From Coenobita brevimanus (lineage: Eukaryota; Arthropoda; Malacostraca; Decapoda; Coenobitidae): a DNA stretch of 64,000 nt. The stretch covers positions 38,017,055-38,081,054 of the forward strand of contig CM064653.1 in the NCBI GenBank assembly GCA_032717465.1, read 5' to 3'. Every line of letters begins with the position of its first letter. Positions within the stretch are counted from its first letter, which is position 1. The notes under the pieces were generated by a model. It did no database searches. It worked only from the letters and a program-made list of their open reading frames with translations, and had not been told where the DNA came from. A program made the position numbers and the translations under genes. Positions 1 through 10,904 of this stretch are shown here, one piece after another.

Positions 1-593
1 TACCGTACAGGACTAAATCCATACTGGACAAACAACAGACCTTATAGGAAAAATGAACAATGTCAGACAAGCTTTGAAAAAGTCCCCTCAAAATTCAACT
101 TAACTACATTTTGATACAACTACGATTTTACCAATCTTTAAGGAGAGTGGTGATGGGCTTGGGGAGGAAGGAGGAGGGGTTTCCAAGGCGTAGGAGGTCC
201 TACTGACCCCCTGAAGGAGGGCCTTCGGAATCCTGAGAAGGCCTCTCTGCCTCAACCTCCCCCATAAATCCCTCATAGTAACACACTGACACATCATCAT
301 CAGGGGGAAGTGCATTACTGTAATTTGACTGACACACGTCACGAGTCACAAGGAAGGCATACTGGACTGGTGCGGCAGTACTAAGGAAATGTTCCTTGGT
401 GTTGGCCATCCTCCAGCTCGTGCGCAGGTGGTAGTATTGGATGCAGCACATCAATACGAGAGAAGAGCTCTTTGGATTTGGCCCACTTTGTGTGGCCGAT
501 CAGTACTAGTCCAACAAATCTGTACTACAGTAATAAATTATTTAATATTCTTGCCGAACGTACTGGATGAAAATAGCACTGGACGCAAGGGTA

Positions 594-596
<3 letters not shown>
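1..596 (-). mobile_element. Tigger/pogo-like transposon remnant, cut by the window edge
   Basis: The right end (about 581-596) reads as the same terminal repeat as the element at 4523-5415, and the first 60 bases match the inside of that repeat in reverse. The two are therefore the same family in opposite orientation. On the minus strand, 454-200 encodes a short acidic C-terminal tail (motif EGFMGEVEAERPSQDSEG), comparable to EGFMNEV in the Tigger tail at about 4036. No catalytic core remains. This is a decayed Tc1/mariner-superfamily element of the pogo/Tigger branch with no intact transposase. Confidence 0.5.
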
Positions 597-624
<28 letters not shown>

Positions 625-634
625 CTGTATATAT
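597..634. repeat. (TA)n microsatellite
   Basis: Near-perfect TA dinucleotide run next to the end of the preceding Tigger-type element, which inserts at TA. Another AT run lies at about 851-873. Confidence 0.9.
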
Positions 635-843
635 CATCATCATCATCCAATTCTACGTTGCCCCATGAGGAGCTAGAAGCCCGGGGCTATGCAATTTGGT
701 CCTGATATTTAAGATGAGAGTGACCAGCCTCACTCATCCCTGAGTGGCATTACATGAGCAATAACCCCAACCACCCCTTGGATATAAACCTTCACGGGCT
801 CAATCCGATTGGAGCGCCATAATTACCCAATAAACCACTAGAC

Positions 844-850
<7 letters not shown>
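633..850 (-). repeat. SINE-like dispersed repeat, partial copy
   Basis: This matches, in reverse orientation, the 3' portion of the repeats at 17437-17935, 17970-18290 and 25252-25757. Shared blocks are a (CAT)n tail, a segment around CCCCATGAGGAG, a segment around ACCAGCCTCACTCATC and a tRNA-like block near 790-840. Only the 3' half of the roughly 500-bp unit is present. Confidence 0.7.
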
Positions 851-874
<24 letters not shown>

Positions 875-958
875 TCAGGTCTTCCCCCTAGTATGTGAGT
901 TCAGAGTACATGATCCTCATTGTACGTGATGACCTATTTTTTTTCGAATTTCTGTGTA

Positions 959-1892
959 CAGTGGGGCACCAATTTTCGCGCCTAATTGGGTCCAAAAATA
1001 ATGCGCGAAAGTGGAATTAGCGAAAGTTGGGGCATTGTCTTTATGGCAAAAAGGCTAATTGGTTCCCGGTTATCCTAAAGTAACATCAGATTTTCATTTT
1101 CACCTGCAATACAGTACATCAAATCACAATTGTACATTGCATTGTGAGATACAAACAATAAAAACTGTACAGTACACATTATATGAGGAGAAACATACCA
1201 CAGAGACCAGGTTGAGGTGTTTAATGGATGTTGGGGGTAAGTATCCGAGGCGCGTGGCGGGCTTATTTAGCCACGCCAGACGTATTAGCACCACCTCTTG
1301 CTGCCTCGCTACCACTCTCTCTCTCTGCCTCCTCAGATGCAACTTGATGCAACACTTCCACTCTGTGCTGAATTTCCCTTTGTGCTAGGTTCTCTTGAAC
1401 AAATCCATCGAAATCTTCCTTTTCATTTCATTATTATACTGAAGTTTCTTCACTCCAACACGATACTCTCTTTTAGCCTTGGCCTTTCCTTCCAACTTTG
1501 AATGTCCCGGCCACTTTTTATCACCACCACTGCCTCCCGGCCCTCCCCCCACACCACCAGGCTCTCCCCCCACACCACCAGGCCCTTTCCCCACACTACC
1601 AGGTATAGTAGAGGCCACTGAACCATGAGAATCCAACACAATGGAGCTAGCATGCTCGTACACAATGGCGGGAATGGGTGGACAGAGTGTTGACATGACG
1701 TCATTCAAGATGGCGGTGGGTTGCGGGCGGGCGGTGCAGGAAATTCAAAGTTCAAAATATTGTCCCAAACCCAAAATTTGTGTGCGAAAATCGATTTTTT
1801 TTCAAGCGAAAGTGGAAGTTAGGGAATATTTGGTGCATGCCGCGAAAGTGGATTCCGCGAATCCTGCTGTAGCGAAAGTTGGTGCACTACTG
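959..1892. mobile_element. Tigger-type MITE with TA target site
   Basis: The terminal inverted repeats are CAGTGGGGCACCAATTTTCG on the left and, in reverse complement, CAGTAGTGCACCAACTTTCG on the right. TA dinucleotides flank both ends (957-958, 1893-1894). The body is 934 bp with no intact transposase. On the minus strand, 1708-1385 is an open Gly/Pro-rich reading frame followed by a lysine-rich stretch (MKRKISMDLFKRT) that could be a transposase leftover, but I do not recognise it. Confidence 0.7.
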
Positions 1893-2192
1893 TACAGTGT
1901 TTTTTAAAATTATGCGAATTAACCTCACTGTAAGTGAGACGGGCAGCAAAGAGTGGCCCAAATCTGAGGTTACCCCGAGTACACGACATTGCCACCCCAA
2001 GGAGCAAAAAACAGCTGCCTATGCTCCGCCCACCTTGCGACGTCGATGATGTGCACTTGTCACGTGATGCCCAAATGTGCCTTTTGGAGGGTGGTGAGAG
2101 AGGCTCAGCAGAGGAAACACATGTCCACAGAGGGTACACTCGCTGTTCCAGCAACATTCTCGTCTACTCTGTGGATTGTTTTGTGAGCCAAG

Positions 2193-4151
2193 ATGTCTGC
2201 CCCATTCTCGAGAAGGAAGAAGTGCATCACCCGTGCCACGAAGATGGAAGTCATTCGGAAGAAAGAGAGTGGGAAGGGTAACACTGCTATCGGGAAGGAA
2301 CTCGGCTTGGCAGAATTGACTGCGAGAACAATATGGGCAACAGGGAAGCCATAAAGAAGACTGTCAAGATGTATGGGATGGCGGCACTGGACAGGAGAAG
2401 CAGGCTAACCAACTGGGCAATAATTCTCATGGAGTGGTACCTAGCAACATACATCCTGAGGAAGGAGAAGGAAGGAATTCCACTGAACGGGCACTACATC
2501 AGGGACCAGGCAAAGATTTTCTACAAAGCTGCATCTGTGAAGCTGGACGTCACAAAACCCTTTAAAACCTCTATGGGATGGTTATGCCGGTTCTTGAAGA
2601 GGAAGGAGCTACGTCACATTCGCCTCACCGGCAAGCGTGCATCTGCAGATGAAATGGCAGCTAAGGACTATCCTGCCATCCTGAAGGGAATAATCGACGA
2701 GGGTGGCTACAGCATGCACCAAATTTACAACACAGATGAAACGGCCCTATGCTACATGGCTATGCCAACGTCTACTTATACCAGTAAGCAGCAGCACCAG
2801 GCCCGAGCGAGAAAAGTGGACAAGAGCACGATAACGGTCATGTTCGCTGTGAACTTATCAGGCTCACACAAGATGCGGTCTGTTGTGGTTTATACCGCAG
2901 CACACCCCAGATGTTACAAGAATCTTCATACTATGGATGATAGCAGGGTGTACTGGTACACCAATTCCAATGGCTGGATGACGAGCAGCATCATTTCCGA
3001 GTGGTTGTTGAGGCACTTCATCCCTGATGCCAAGGCTAAATCCAAGGAACTTGGCATCCCCTTCAAGGTGCTCCTCTTCCTCGACATTGCTCCAAGTCAT
3101 CCAACCTGGCTAGCAGACCTCAGCAAGGAATCCAAGATTGTTTTTTTGCCACCCAGACCTTTCTCATCCAACCACTAGACCAGGAGTTAATCGCAATGGT
3201 AAAGCAGCTATACCACCAACGCCTCTACAATCATCTCCACAGCAAGACCGACAGCTCTGAGGAACTGTCGGCAATAAGTGACTTGGACACAGCTGGAAGG
3301 GATGTCATGGACACTGAGGATGGTTTGGACTTGCCACCTGCTTCACCTGTAGCACCCGCACCACCAGCTTCAACTCCTGATACAACTGTTATGGCTTTTT
3401 GGCAGTCATTCAGCCTCAAGGATGCCATCACTTTCTTGTTGTATTCTTGGGCAGATATAACCGCTCAACAATTAACAATGCTTGGCGCCTCCTTGTACTG
3501 CATCTGTGTGAAAGCGCACCGGGAAGCAGCTTTCAGTCCCTGGTCGCTGCCAAGGCAGCCACTCTCACAACTGCATAAGCTGTGCCCGGGTTTCAGGCCA
3601 TCATGCTGGAGGAGATCAGGGGCTTACATTCGGCAGCAGTGGAGCAGGAACCCCAGGAAGACATGCAGCAAGTGGAAGAGGCCGACGCAGAGCAGGAGAT
3701 TGCAGCAGAAAAGCCAGCAACACCAGTGATGGAGAGGGAAGATTTGTCAATGATGGAGATCAGCCAGGTACTGTGTGCCCCTGATAAATTCAAGGACATC
3801 GAACGCTCTCAGTTGCGACTGGAGGAGGTGATGGCTTCACTGGACAGAACCTTTTGCTACTACACAGACAAGAACAACCAGGAAGTAAACAGACAGAAGC
3901 AAACTCTCATCACCCGTTACCTTTGGCTCCAAGAAAGTGAGGAATCACTCCCTTCAACATCAGAAAAGCCATATCCTCAGGAGGATCAAGAGGATGATGC
4001 GATGTCTGAGGTGTCAGAAATAGACTCTGAAGGGTTTATGAATGAAGTGAGTGCATTACATAGTGAAAGTGTCGAAGGTGCTGGTGACGAGAGTGGTGAG
4101 GAAGCTGGTGTGTCGGGTGGTGTGGTGGGTAATGCAGGAGATGCACGCTAA
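2193..4151 (+). pseudogene. Tigger/jerky-type transposase pseudogene
   Basis: The start at 2193 gives a basic N-terminus with a helix-turn-helix (Pipsqueak/CENP-B-like) segment ending ARTIWA. The frame shifts by one base near 2330, where a second frame continues REAIKKTVKMYG. A CENP-B-like DNA-binding half follows (FYKAASVK, GWLCRFLKR), then the DDE core: YNTDETAL with the first catalytic Asp near 2730, a degraded GKRASADEM-type region, and LLFLDIAPSHP with the second Asp near 3085. The frame shifts again near 3165, where IVFLPPRPFSSN continues as IQPLDQELIAMVKQ in another frame. The acidic C-terminal tail runs to 4151. At least two frameshifts make it non-functional. It would have catalysed cut-and-paste transposition. 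Confidence 0.85.
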
Positions 4152-4486
4152 GTGCCTCACCCTGCCTCAGAGCCCCTTCTTACCTCCATCAAGCCTGCTG
4201 TCTTCTTGGGTTAAGGTGAGCAGTCATATTCTCGTTGGTATAGTTAAGCCATATCCTTGTTGACTTAATAAATCCATAACCTTGTTGGTCTGCTTTATCT
4301 TTGGTAATATGTCTTGGATAGTTCCCCTGTACAGAACAATACTTAGGCCTGAAAGGAGTCTCAAGGGTTGCCCATGAAGGGGGGTGCCACCCATATGTAA
4401 TTTTTTCCATAAGTTTATGTATTCTGAGTACGTGAATTCCTAGTACGCGCCGTCCTTTGCCACCCATATAGGCGCGTACTAAAGGG

Positions 4487-4522
<36 letters not shown>

Positions 4523-4525
<3 letters not shown>

Positions 4526-5415
4526 TACCCTCGCGTCCAACACGCGTTTGTCCAGCACGATTCGCGTCCAGCATGGAGAGCAAAAAATTGGTACGATTGA
4601 CTATGATTTACGTACTGTAAAATGGGTGCGTAAGCATAACACTGACGGAGCTCTGAGAAGTGGGCGAAATCCGCAGAGTTCGCCTCTAGCACGATCACCC
4701 CTGGTCCAACACGGTCATACTGGACGTTCCCGTGATGCTGACAGCCAATCAAAACTTCCGATCAAGTAGCCTCCCCCGCCCGCTATCGTGACGAGATCGT
4801 GATGTCGCCCAATAAAAAACGCTACTGCTCTCACGTGATGTTTTGTTTAAATTTCTCCCGCCACAGCGCCACTCAGTTGCATAATTAGCATTGGACGGTG
4901 CTTTTTTCTCGCTGCATTTTCTGCCCTTGCTACTGCATTTTACCCTGCTCACGATGCCTAGGAAGCCTTCCGAGAACCCCAAGAAGCGGCGGCACCTCAC
5001 TCAGGCCACCAAGCTAGAATTTATTGAGAGGCAGAAGAAAGGGGAGAGGAATTTCAAAGGATTTATGATGGAGGCTGAGGAGGAACAGCAGCCATTACCC
5101 GCTAGTGATGCCAGCAGCCATCCTCCAGGGACCCAGTAGGACTACCTACAGTCTCGGATATCACCTTCCATTCCCAGCAAGCCCACCAATATTATCCTAA
5201 AAGGTTAGTTATCATTCATAGTACAGTATCATTTATTATAATTACAGTAGTACCAATATATGTATAGGTATATGGTAGGTATTTAGGGTGACTTTTCCTA
5301 GAGTTGCTGACATAATTCATTTTTCCCCATAAGCTCTGTTGTTTGTCCAACACGTTTTTGGTCCAACACGGGACCCATGCATGACAATATTACCGTGTTG
5401 GACGCGAGGGTACTG
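4523..5415 (+). mobile_element. Internally deleted Tigger-type element
   Basis: The terminal inverted repeats begin CAGTACCCTCGCGTCCAACA at both ends, with TA on each side (4521-4522, 5416-5417). The copy sits in a TA microsatellite. At 893 bp it is too short for a full transposase. Its ORF joins an N-terminal helix-turn-helix piece directly to an acidic tail, so it is non-autonomous. The remnant at 1-596 belongs to the same family. Confidence 0.85.
4954..5139 (+). pseudogene. Deletion remnant of a Tigger transposase
   Basis: A 61-residue ORF. It starts MPRKPSENPKKRRHLTQATK followed by LEFIERQKKGE, the basic N-terminal leader and first helix of Tigger-type DNA-binding domains. It then jumps to an acidic, Gln/Ser-rich tail typical of the transposase C-terminus. 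The DDE core is absent. It lies inside the element with intact terminal repeats at 4523-5415. It might still encode a DNA-binding fragment, but there is no evidence of expression. Confidence 0.6.
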
Positions 5416-5477
<62 letters not shown>

Positions 5478-5566
5478 CACATATATATATATATATATAT
5501 ATATACAGAGAGAGAGAGAGAGAGAGAGAAAAAAAAAGAGAGAGAGAGAGGACTGCAATGTAATGC
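5416..5566. repeat. Compound (TA)n / (GA)n microsatellite
   Basis: Long TA runs, briefly interrupted, pass into GA repeats from about 5505 with a short A run inside. Long ORFs of alternating Tyr/Ile or Arg/Glu here are artefacts of the repeat. Confidence 0.95.
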
Positions 5567-5880
5567 TTAAAGATTTTCTTTGACTAATAATATTCCTATC
5601 TACACTCACCACAAATTGACTTACGACCTACACACAGAATTGCTATGGGAGAGTTGTCTATCTTTGCTTTGCGTTTCCACCACTACCAAGTGAATTTTTT
5701 GGGCAAGAAGTAACTGGCAACTCCTCTGGTGTTGGCGGGAGGTGGTGAAACACTCAGCATGTTAGTGCTTGCCCAGAAGTGAGAGTGGGAGGATATGTTC
5801 ACGTCGCTCCGAACTTGCACCTCCCCTTTTTTTCGTATGCATTACTGTTTGTCCTGTTATTTTCCTAGAGTCGAGTTGTC

Positions 5881-6909
5881 ATGCCTGGAAAGTACTGCTC
5901 AAGGAATGACAGCATCCATATCACTGGATGGAGGCAGGATAACGTCCCTATCAACACGATTTGTGAACATACTGGACACACAAAGTCGACCGTCATGAAG
6001 ATTCTTGCTGCAGCACACGGCCTGCCACCTGATGTCGCACCATAGCACAAGCATGGCAGTGGAAAGAAGAGGACGACTTCCAGAGGTACACATATGCTTC
6101 TGAAGAGGGAAGTAATCAAGAATCCTTGACTGACGGCAGCAGAATTGAAGAGAATGCATCCCCAGCTGTTACAAGACGTCTCAAATCGAACTATCCAACA
6201 CCGCTTGCACAAGGAGCTGGGTTTGCCAAGCCTCACTGCAGCCAAGAAACAGCTTCTCACTGACTGCATGAAAAAGCAGCACATTCAGTCTGCCAAGATG
6301 TATGCACACTGGACATCAGATGTGTGGAGAAAACTTATGTTTTCCGATGAAAGCACATTTCAAGTGTTCCAGGTGTGTCCTGCCAAGGTTCGTCGCCCTG
6401 CCTCCCATAGTCGATATGACCCTGCTTACACAGTGCCAACTGTTAAGCACCCACAATCAGTGATGGTATAGGGATGTTTCTCAGGTGAAATGGGAAGGGG
6501 AGGCCTCTACTCTCTTCCTAAGAATTTGATGATGAATGGTGGCTGGCACATTCAAGTTCTGAAAGATCATTTGTTAAACTTTTTTGCTCTTCATGGGTGC
6601 GACTTTTCATGCATGATTCAGCTCCATGTCACAAGGCAAGAATGGTGACAAAATGGCTTCAGGATAACTGGATTGAGGTCCTCGACTGGCCTGGCAACAG
6701 TCCGGATCTAAATCCGATAGAAAACTGCTGGGCAAAAATGGAAGGAAATCATGGCAGAGAAGGAACCCAATCTGGACAACCTCAAGACTGAACTGACTAA
6801 TGTTTGGTGCAAAGAAATGTCCTTAGATTACTTTAGAGATCTAGGTGATTCCATGCCAAAATGCATCCAACTGGTCTTGAAAAACAAGGGAAACATGATT
6901 TCATATTAA
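5881..6909 (+). pseudogene. Tc1-like transposase pseudogene (DD34E)
   Basis: The start at 5881 gives MPGKYCSRNDSIHITGWRQD, followed by paired helix-turn-helix sequence with several in-frame stops. The catalytic domain shows MFSDESTF (first Asp near 6341), MHDSAPCHKA (second Asp near 6607) and NSPDLNPIENCW (Glu near 6720). The spacing of 34 residues between the last two is diagnostic of Tc1. Stops and frameshifts near 6050, 6125, 6470 and 6590 inactivate it. The reading ends near 6909. Terminal inverted repeats were not identified. It would have been a cut-and-paste transposase acting at TA sites. Confidence 0.85.
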
Positions 6910-7422
6910 TGAATGGCATTTCATGAACAAACATTGTTATATACTATGACTTCTGTGTTTTTTAATACCTTGTGGGAGAGGTCCTACGTCAATTTGCTGT
7001 AGCTGTAGTATCAATATATAAATTCCTAGTTGTTTCATTACCATCTCCCTTGGCTGAGTATAAAACAGTGCATCTTCATTTTACAATGAGGATGCATTTG
7101 AAAGAAAAAAATCATTCCATAATGATTTATCGTATATCGAGTCAATTACCATATAACATGGGTTCTAGTGATGATTCATTTTTGACCAAAGGTCACCCAT
7201 CCAACAAAGTCTAAAAATAAGTTTCTAGTTCAACTAAACTGGTAGTTACTCCACTTCATTGCACTTCGCTTGTTATCCGAACTCCAACATTATGCTACTG
7301 TTCCATCACTGGTACTCACACACCTGAGTGATAAGTGCAAAGGCCATATCAAACAAATGGCTGTAGACTTGCATGTGGGTGATCAAATAAGCAAAAATAG
7401 TGATTGGTTGCAATACTGCCAC
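6910..7422. other. Unassigned AT-rich stretch
   Basis: I see no coding potential, RNA gene or clear repeat here. Short ORFs on the plus strand (6972-7214, 7270-7455) show no recognisable motif. The stretch lies far downstream of the last visible host exon and is probably intronic or degraded transposon sequence. Confidence 0.5.
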
Positions 7423-7560
7423 TGCTTTGCGAAGTGGCAGTATCGTAACCAATGAGGTCTTGCCTAAGTGACGTATTTGCTGCTGCTATAAAGCTCGAAT
7501 TGGGAAAAGTTGTCGATACCATCTCAACATTTTTGCGGCACCTCGGTTTGGGTTACCTTT
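7423..7560 (+). ncRNA. U4 snRNA-like sequence, probably a pseudogene
   Basis: The stretch from 7424 begins GCTTTGCG, AGTGGCAGTATCGTA, CCAATGAGG, matching the 5' stem and 5' stem-loop start of metazoan U4 snRNA almost base for base. An Sm-like site (ATTTTTG, 7529-7535) followed by a possible hairpin lies about 105 bases downstream, close to U4 spacing. Against a functional gene, the second strand of the 5' stem-loop is changed (CCTAAG where U4 has CCGAGG), which would break the kink-turn. A segment resembling the U4 AACTTTTCCCAAT block occurs in reverse complement near 7498. The bases just upstream (about 7405-7422) are an inverted copy of the same 5' end. Confidence 0.45.
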
Positions 7561-7814
7561 CCTAGAAAAGTAGTCAAGTCATAGCCCACCTGCTCCTGGT
7601 GACCTTGCAGACACCCCATTTTCTTTTTTTTCCATTTCTGTTCTTTGTGTTTTTTCTGTTTTCTTTTTTTTTCCCCATAAATCAGGGTGACACAAACGGG
7701 GGCAGTGCTACCAGGGTTTATCCCGGGTAGTATTATTTATATTTTTTGCTGCTGCTGTTGTTGTTGTTGTTTTGTTTTTGTTTTTGTTCTCCTCTACCAA
7801 GAGCAAACAACACC

Positions 7815-8069
7815 AGTGCCCTCGCTGCACTAGGTCTATAGCAAAAAGTGCACAAGCACTGAAGTGCACCTACTGCAGTGAGTGGGTTCATATACAGTAG
7901 CTTGTGAAAATATGGACGCAGGCGACTACCCATTTATGAAGTGCCACCAGCCGGGCTTTCGCTGGCTGTGTAGCCAGTGTGTTGCACCGGCGGACATGGT
8001 CTTGGATGGTAGAGAATGTAGCATAACCAAGAAGGGGTTTGAAGATAATGTTATTGGGCCAATCTTTCA
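7815..8069 (+). pseudogene. LINE C ORF1, N-terminal PHD-like part
   Basis: Two frames join to give CPRC, KCTYCSEWVH, then ACENMDAGDY and FRWLCSQCVA. This cysteine/histidine pattern matches the PHD-like finger of CR1-type ORF1 proteins. The frame changes near 7890, and the ORF is cut at about 8069 by the long-TIR element. ORF1 proteins bind the element RNA. The rest of ORF1 resumes at 9945. Confidence 0.65.
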
Positions 8070-9936
8070 GGCAATGGGGTGCTTTTAAAGCTAGTATTCC
8101 GCTAGATGGCTCTACTGTTGCAGTAAACACATTCCCCGCGCTGTTTAAAAAGCATATTTTTCTTTGTTTAATATCTATACTGTTGTGTGAAAATGTGAAT
8201 CATGGTAATGCCATATGCCAAAATATAAATAATACAAATAGAACACACATATATAACGTATCGTGAAGTGTTTATATTTATCATAAACGGAAATTAACAT
8301 ATCACTGATGGCATGTGATGGCAACCCGGCCTTCCAGTGACCCTATATTATTTAATTTCTGCTACATTTAGTGCAAATTTGGTTCTTAATACATTGTCTG
8401 TTCAGACTGTAAAGTACGCCTAGTGGGTATCTAGACTCATCCAGTTTCTATGTCAGCAGAAATTTAATGCTGAGTAAATACTGGCATTCAACATTTTGCT
8501 CGCTTCCTTCACGCATGCGCACCACAAGACAGTCCCGTGTTTAAGTTTTTTCACGAGGGATGTCAAGTTTCCATGAAAAATTTTATTTTGATGACGTGTA
8601 ATGTCACAGATTCACTCAGAGTAGAAACAAGCTATATTCATAACATTCGTCATTGGTTCATAAGTGACTATGTATAGGCAGTGTGTTTCACTGAGCGATA
8701 TCTTTGTGTAATTGTTATTCCCACATCTTGCCTCTCTAGCTGTTAACTAAGCTACGCCCATTTCTCATGTCCCTGTACCCGACGTTGGTTACATTAGTCG
8801 TAAATGGACACACCCACAAACACACGTAGTTCAGTAATGTGACTTCCTGACTGTTGAGCTGAGAGAGAGAGAGAGAGAGAGAGACCTTCCCCTGCAGCTT
8901 CCTTGCACCATGAGTGAGTCATATTCATATGTATCATCGTAGCTTTTTGTAAATAAAGTGTTACAGTGAAGTTTTGTCATTTTCTGTTGAGAACTAGTGG
9001 TTATTTAAATTTTTACATTTCACCAAGTGCCTACCAAATAAATACCTTAAGGTCATCTTATCATCAATATCTCACACACACTGCCCCCTCTTGGCAAGTC
9101 CCTAATGGTATGGTCATGTGAGAACTGTCTCCAGGCCACCTGTCCAAACACATATGTTTGTAAGATCTTCCAATGACTGAGTCAGTTGCTTGTGCACATA
9201 CCAGTTCTCTTGACCTGGATGCAATCTCACTGGGGGTAGACATTTAAGAGGATGCAGTAGTATTTACTCGTCATGTGTTCTCACGTTTGCATGTGTGTAC
9301 ATATATATACAGTATATATATATATATACATAATATGTATATATAATCGTGAATACTGAACTTGACTCCGTGTGAATCTGGTGGATCACTTGGAGGCGAT
9401 GTCTTGGCTTGTTTACCTTCCACAGTCGTCTGTCCTCGGTGAGACCGGGCAAAAAATGACGCGTAAACGATCTTGGTTTTGGGACAGTTCCTCAGACCGG
9501 ATGATTTATGATGGTGAATGCCAGTATTTATTCAACCTTAAATTTCTGCCCACATAGAGACTGGATGAGTCAAGATACCCACTAGGCGTACTTTACACTC
9601 TGAACAAACTATGTATTAGGAATCTAACTTGCACTAAATGTAGCAGAAATTAAATAATATAGGACCACTGAAATGGCGGATTGCCATCACATGCCATCAG
9701 TGATATTTTAATTTCAGTTTATGATAAATATAAACAATTCATGATACATTATATATACGTGTTCTATTTGTTTTATTTATATTACGGCATAAGACATTAC
9801 CATGATTCACAATTTCACACAAGTGTAAATATTTAACAAATAAAATTATGCTTTTTAAACAGCGCGGGAATGTGTTTACTGCTACAGTGGAGCCATCCGA
9901 CGGAATACTAGGCTTTTCAGAAGCACCCCATTAGAG
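8070..9936. mobile_element. Long terminal inverted repeat (foldback) DNA element
   Basis: The arms at about 8073-8493 and 9513-9933 are reverse complements over roughly 420 bp (for example GATGGCATGTGATGGCAA in the left arm, and its complement near 9690). The outer ends read AATGGGGTGCTT. Likely 8-bp target duplications are ATCTTTCA (8062-8069) and ATGTTTCA (9937-9944), differing at one base. It splits LINE C ORF1 cleanly, since coding resumes right after. The middle (8500-9510) holds a GA repeat and no ORF I recognise. An 8-bp duplication fits hAT or P superfamilies, but I cannot assign it. Confidence 0.75.
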
Positions 9937-9944
9937 ATGTTTCA

Positions 9945-10893
9945 AACAGATTGGAGGCACTAGAGACCAAGGTTTCATCACCCATGGCTGTCACGCAAGA
10001 TCAGGCCAAGTCATTTGCGGATGCTCTTCACTGGTCTCTCATGGGGGAAGGGAAGGATCTGCCTGGGGGCGTGATTGAGATCAGTGCTCATGGCCAGAAA
10101 AAAGCCATTCATAGTCAGCACATACTGACTGTGAAACCAAAGAGTGGTGCTGATGCCCTTGCAAATCAGATGGGACAAGAAGACACCAGAGGTGAACTTA
10201 ACTTGGTACCAGTTGATAGCTGCCTTAAGACCAAGGCTGGTGGGCTGGTAATGAAGTTTCCATCAGCTGAGGCCAAAGGTGAAGCAACTGGGGTGCTGAG
10301 TGATCATTTTGGCTCTGAGGGCACTTTTTGCATATCAGAGCCAAAGAAAATGTTGCCTAAAATGACGGTGATAGGCCTTTCCTCTTCCCTGGGTGACTGA
10401 CATCATCCCAAATTTTCTGAGAAAAAACAACAAAATTAATATGCTTGATGATTGAGGCTGTACCCTCAACCTTCTCTTCACAAGAACAAGGAATGACACC
10501 AAAACTGCAGTCTTGAAGATGTTGTCAGAGATGAGATCCTCTATTGTAGAACATGGGAATTATATCTATGTGGATCTTACAAGATGCTGTGCTTTTGACA
10601 GATTCTGGGTTACACAGTGTCATCACTGTCAGGGCTTTGGTCAAACATCTGAGAGATGTTATAGGAAAAATGACGAACCTAACTGTGTTTTTCGTGCTGG
10701 AGCCCATAAATCTAAGGATTGTAGTAACAGAAATTCTCCCAAATGCATCAACTGCTCTTCTTTAAGACAACAAGATGCTAATTCAAATTTGCAGTCGGTT
10801 GCCCATTTTGCATCAAGTAGAGACTGTCCAATTATGATTTCTCATAGGAAAAGACTGATTGAAAACACCCATTTTGACTATTCAAAAAACTGA
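9945..10893 (+). pseudogene. LINE C ORF1, C-terminal zinc-knuckle part
   Basis: The frame from 9951 (LETKVSSPMAVTQDQAKSFA) runs to a stop near 10400. A second frame picks up at 10513. It contains CHHCQGFGQTSERC and CVFRAGAHKSKDC, followed by CINC: tandem CCHC-type zinc knuckles as in ORF1/gag-like proteins of CR1 and jockey LINEs. A stop and a frame change between 10400 and 10513 break the ORF. It ends just before the ORF2 start at 10905. The role would be binding element RNA in the ribonucleoprotein. Confidence 0.7.
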
Positions 10894-10904
10894 CTACTTC
10901 CCTC

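Larger units (their letters stand above)
869..4491 (+). mobile_element. Degenerate Tigger/pogo-like DNA transposon
   Basis: The element carries a broken Tigger-type transposase (2193-4151). Its probable ends are weak inverted repeats: TCTTCCCCCTAGTATG near 881 and, in reverse complement, CCTTCCCTTTAGTACG near 4490, each next to AT-rich microsatellite. A separate MITE (959-1892) sits inside its left part. The ends are inferred from this imperfect match and could be off by tens of bases. The transposase remnant itself is clear. Confidence 0.5.

Noticed and set aside
5339..5612. ORFs rich in Tyr/Ile and Arg/Glu
   Set aside because: They are translations of TA and GA microsatellites.
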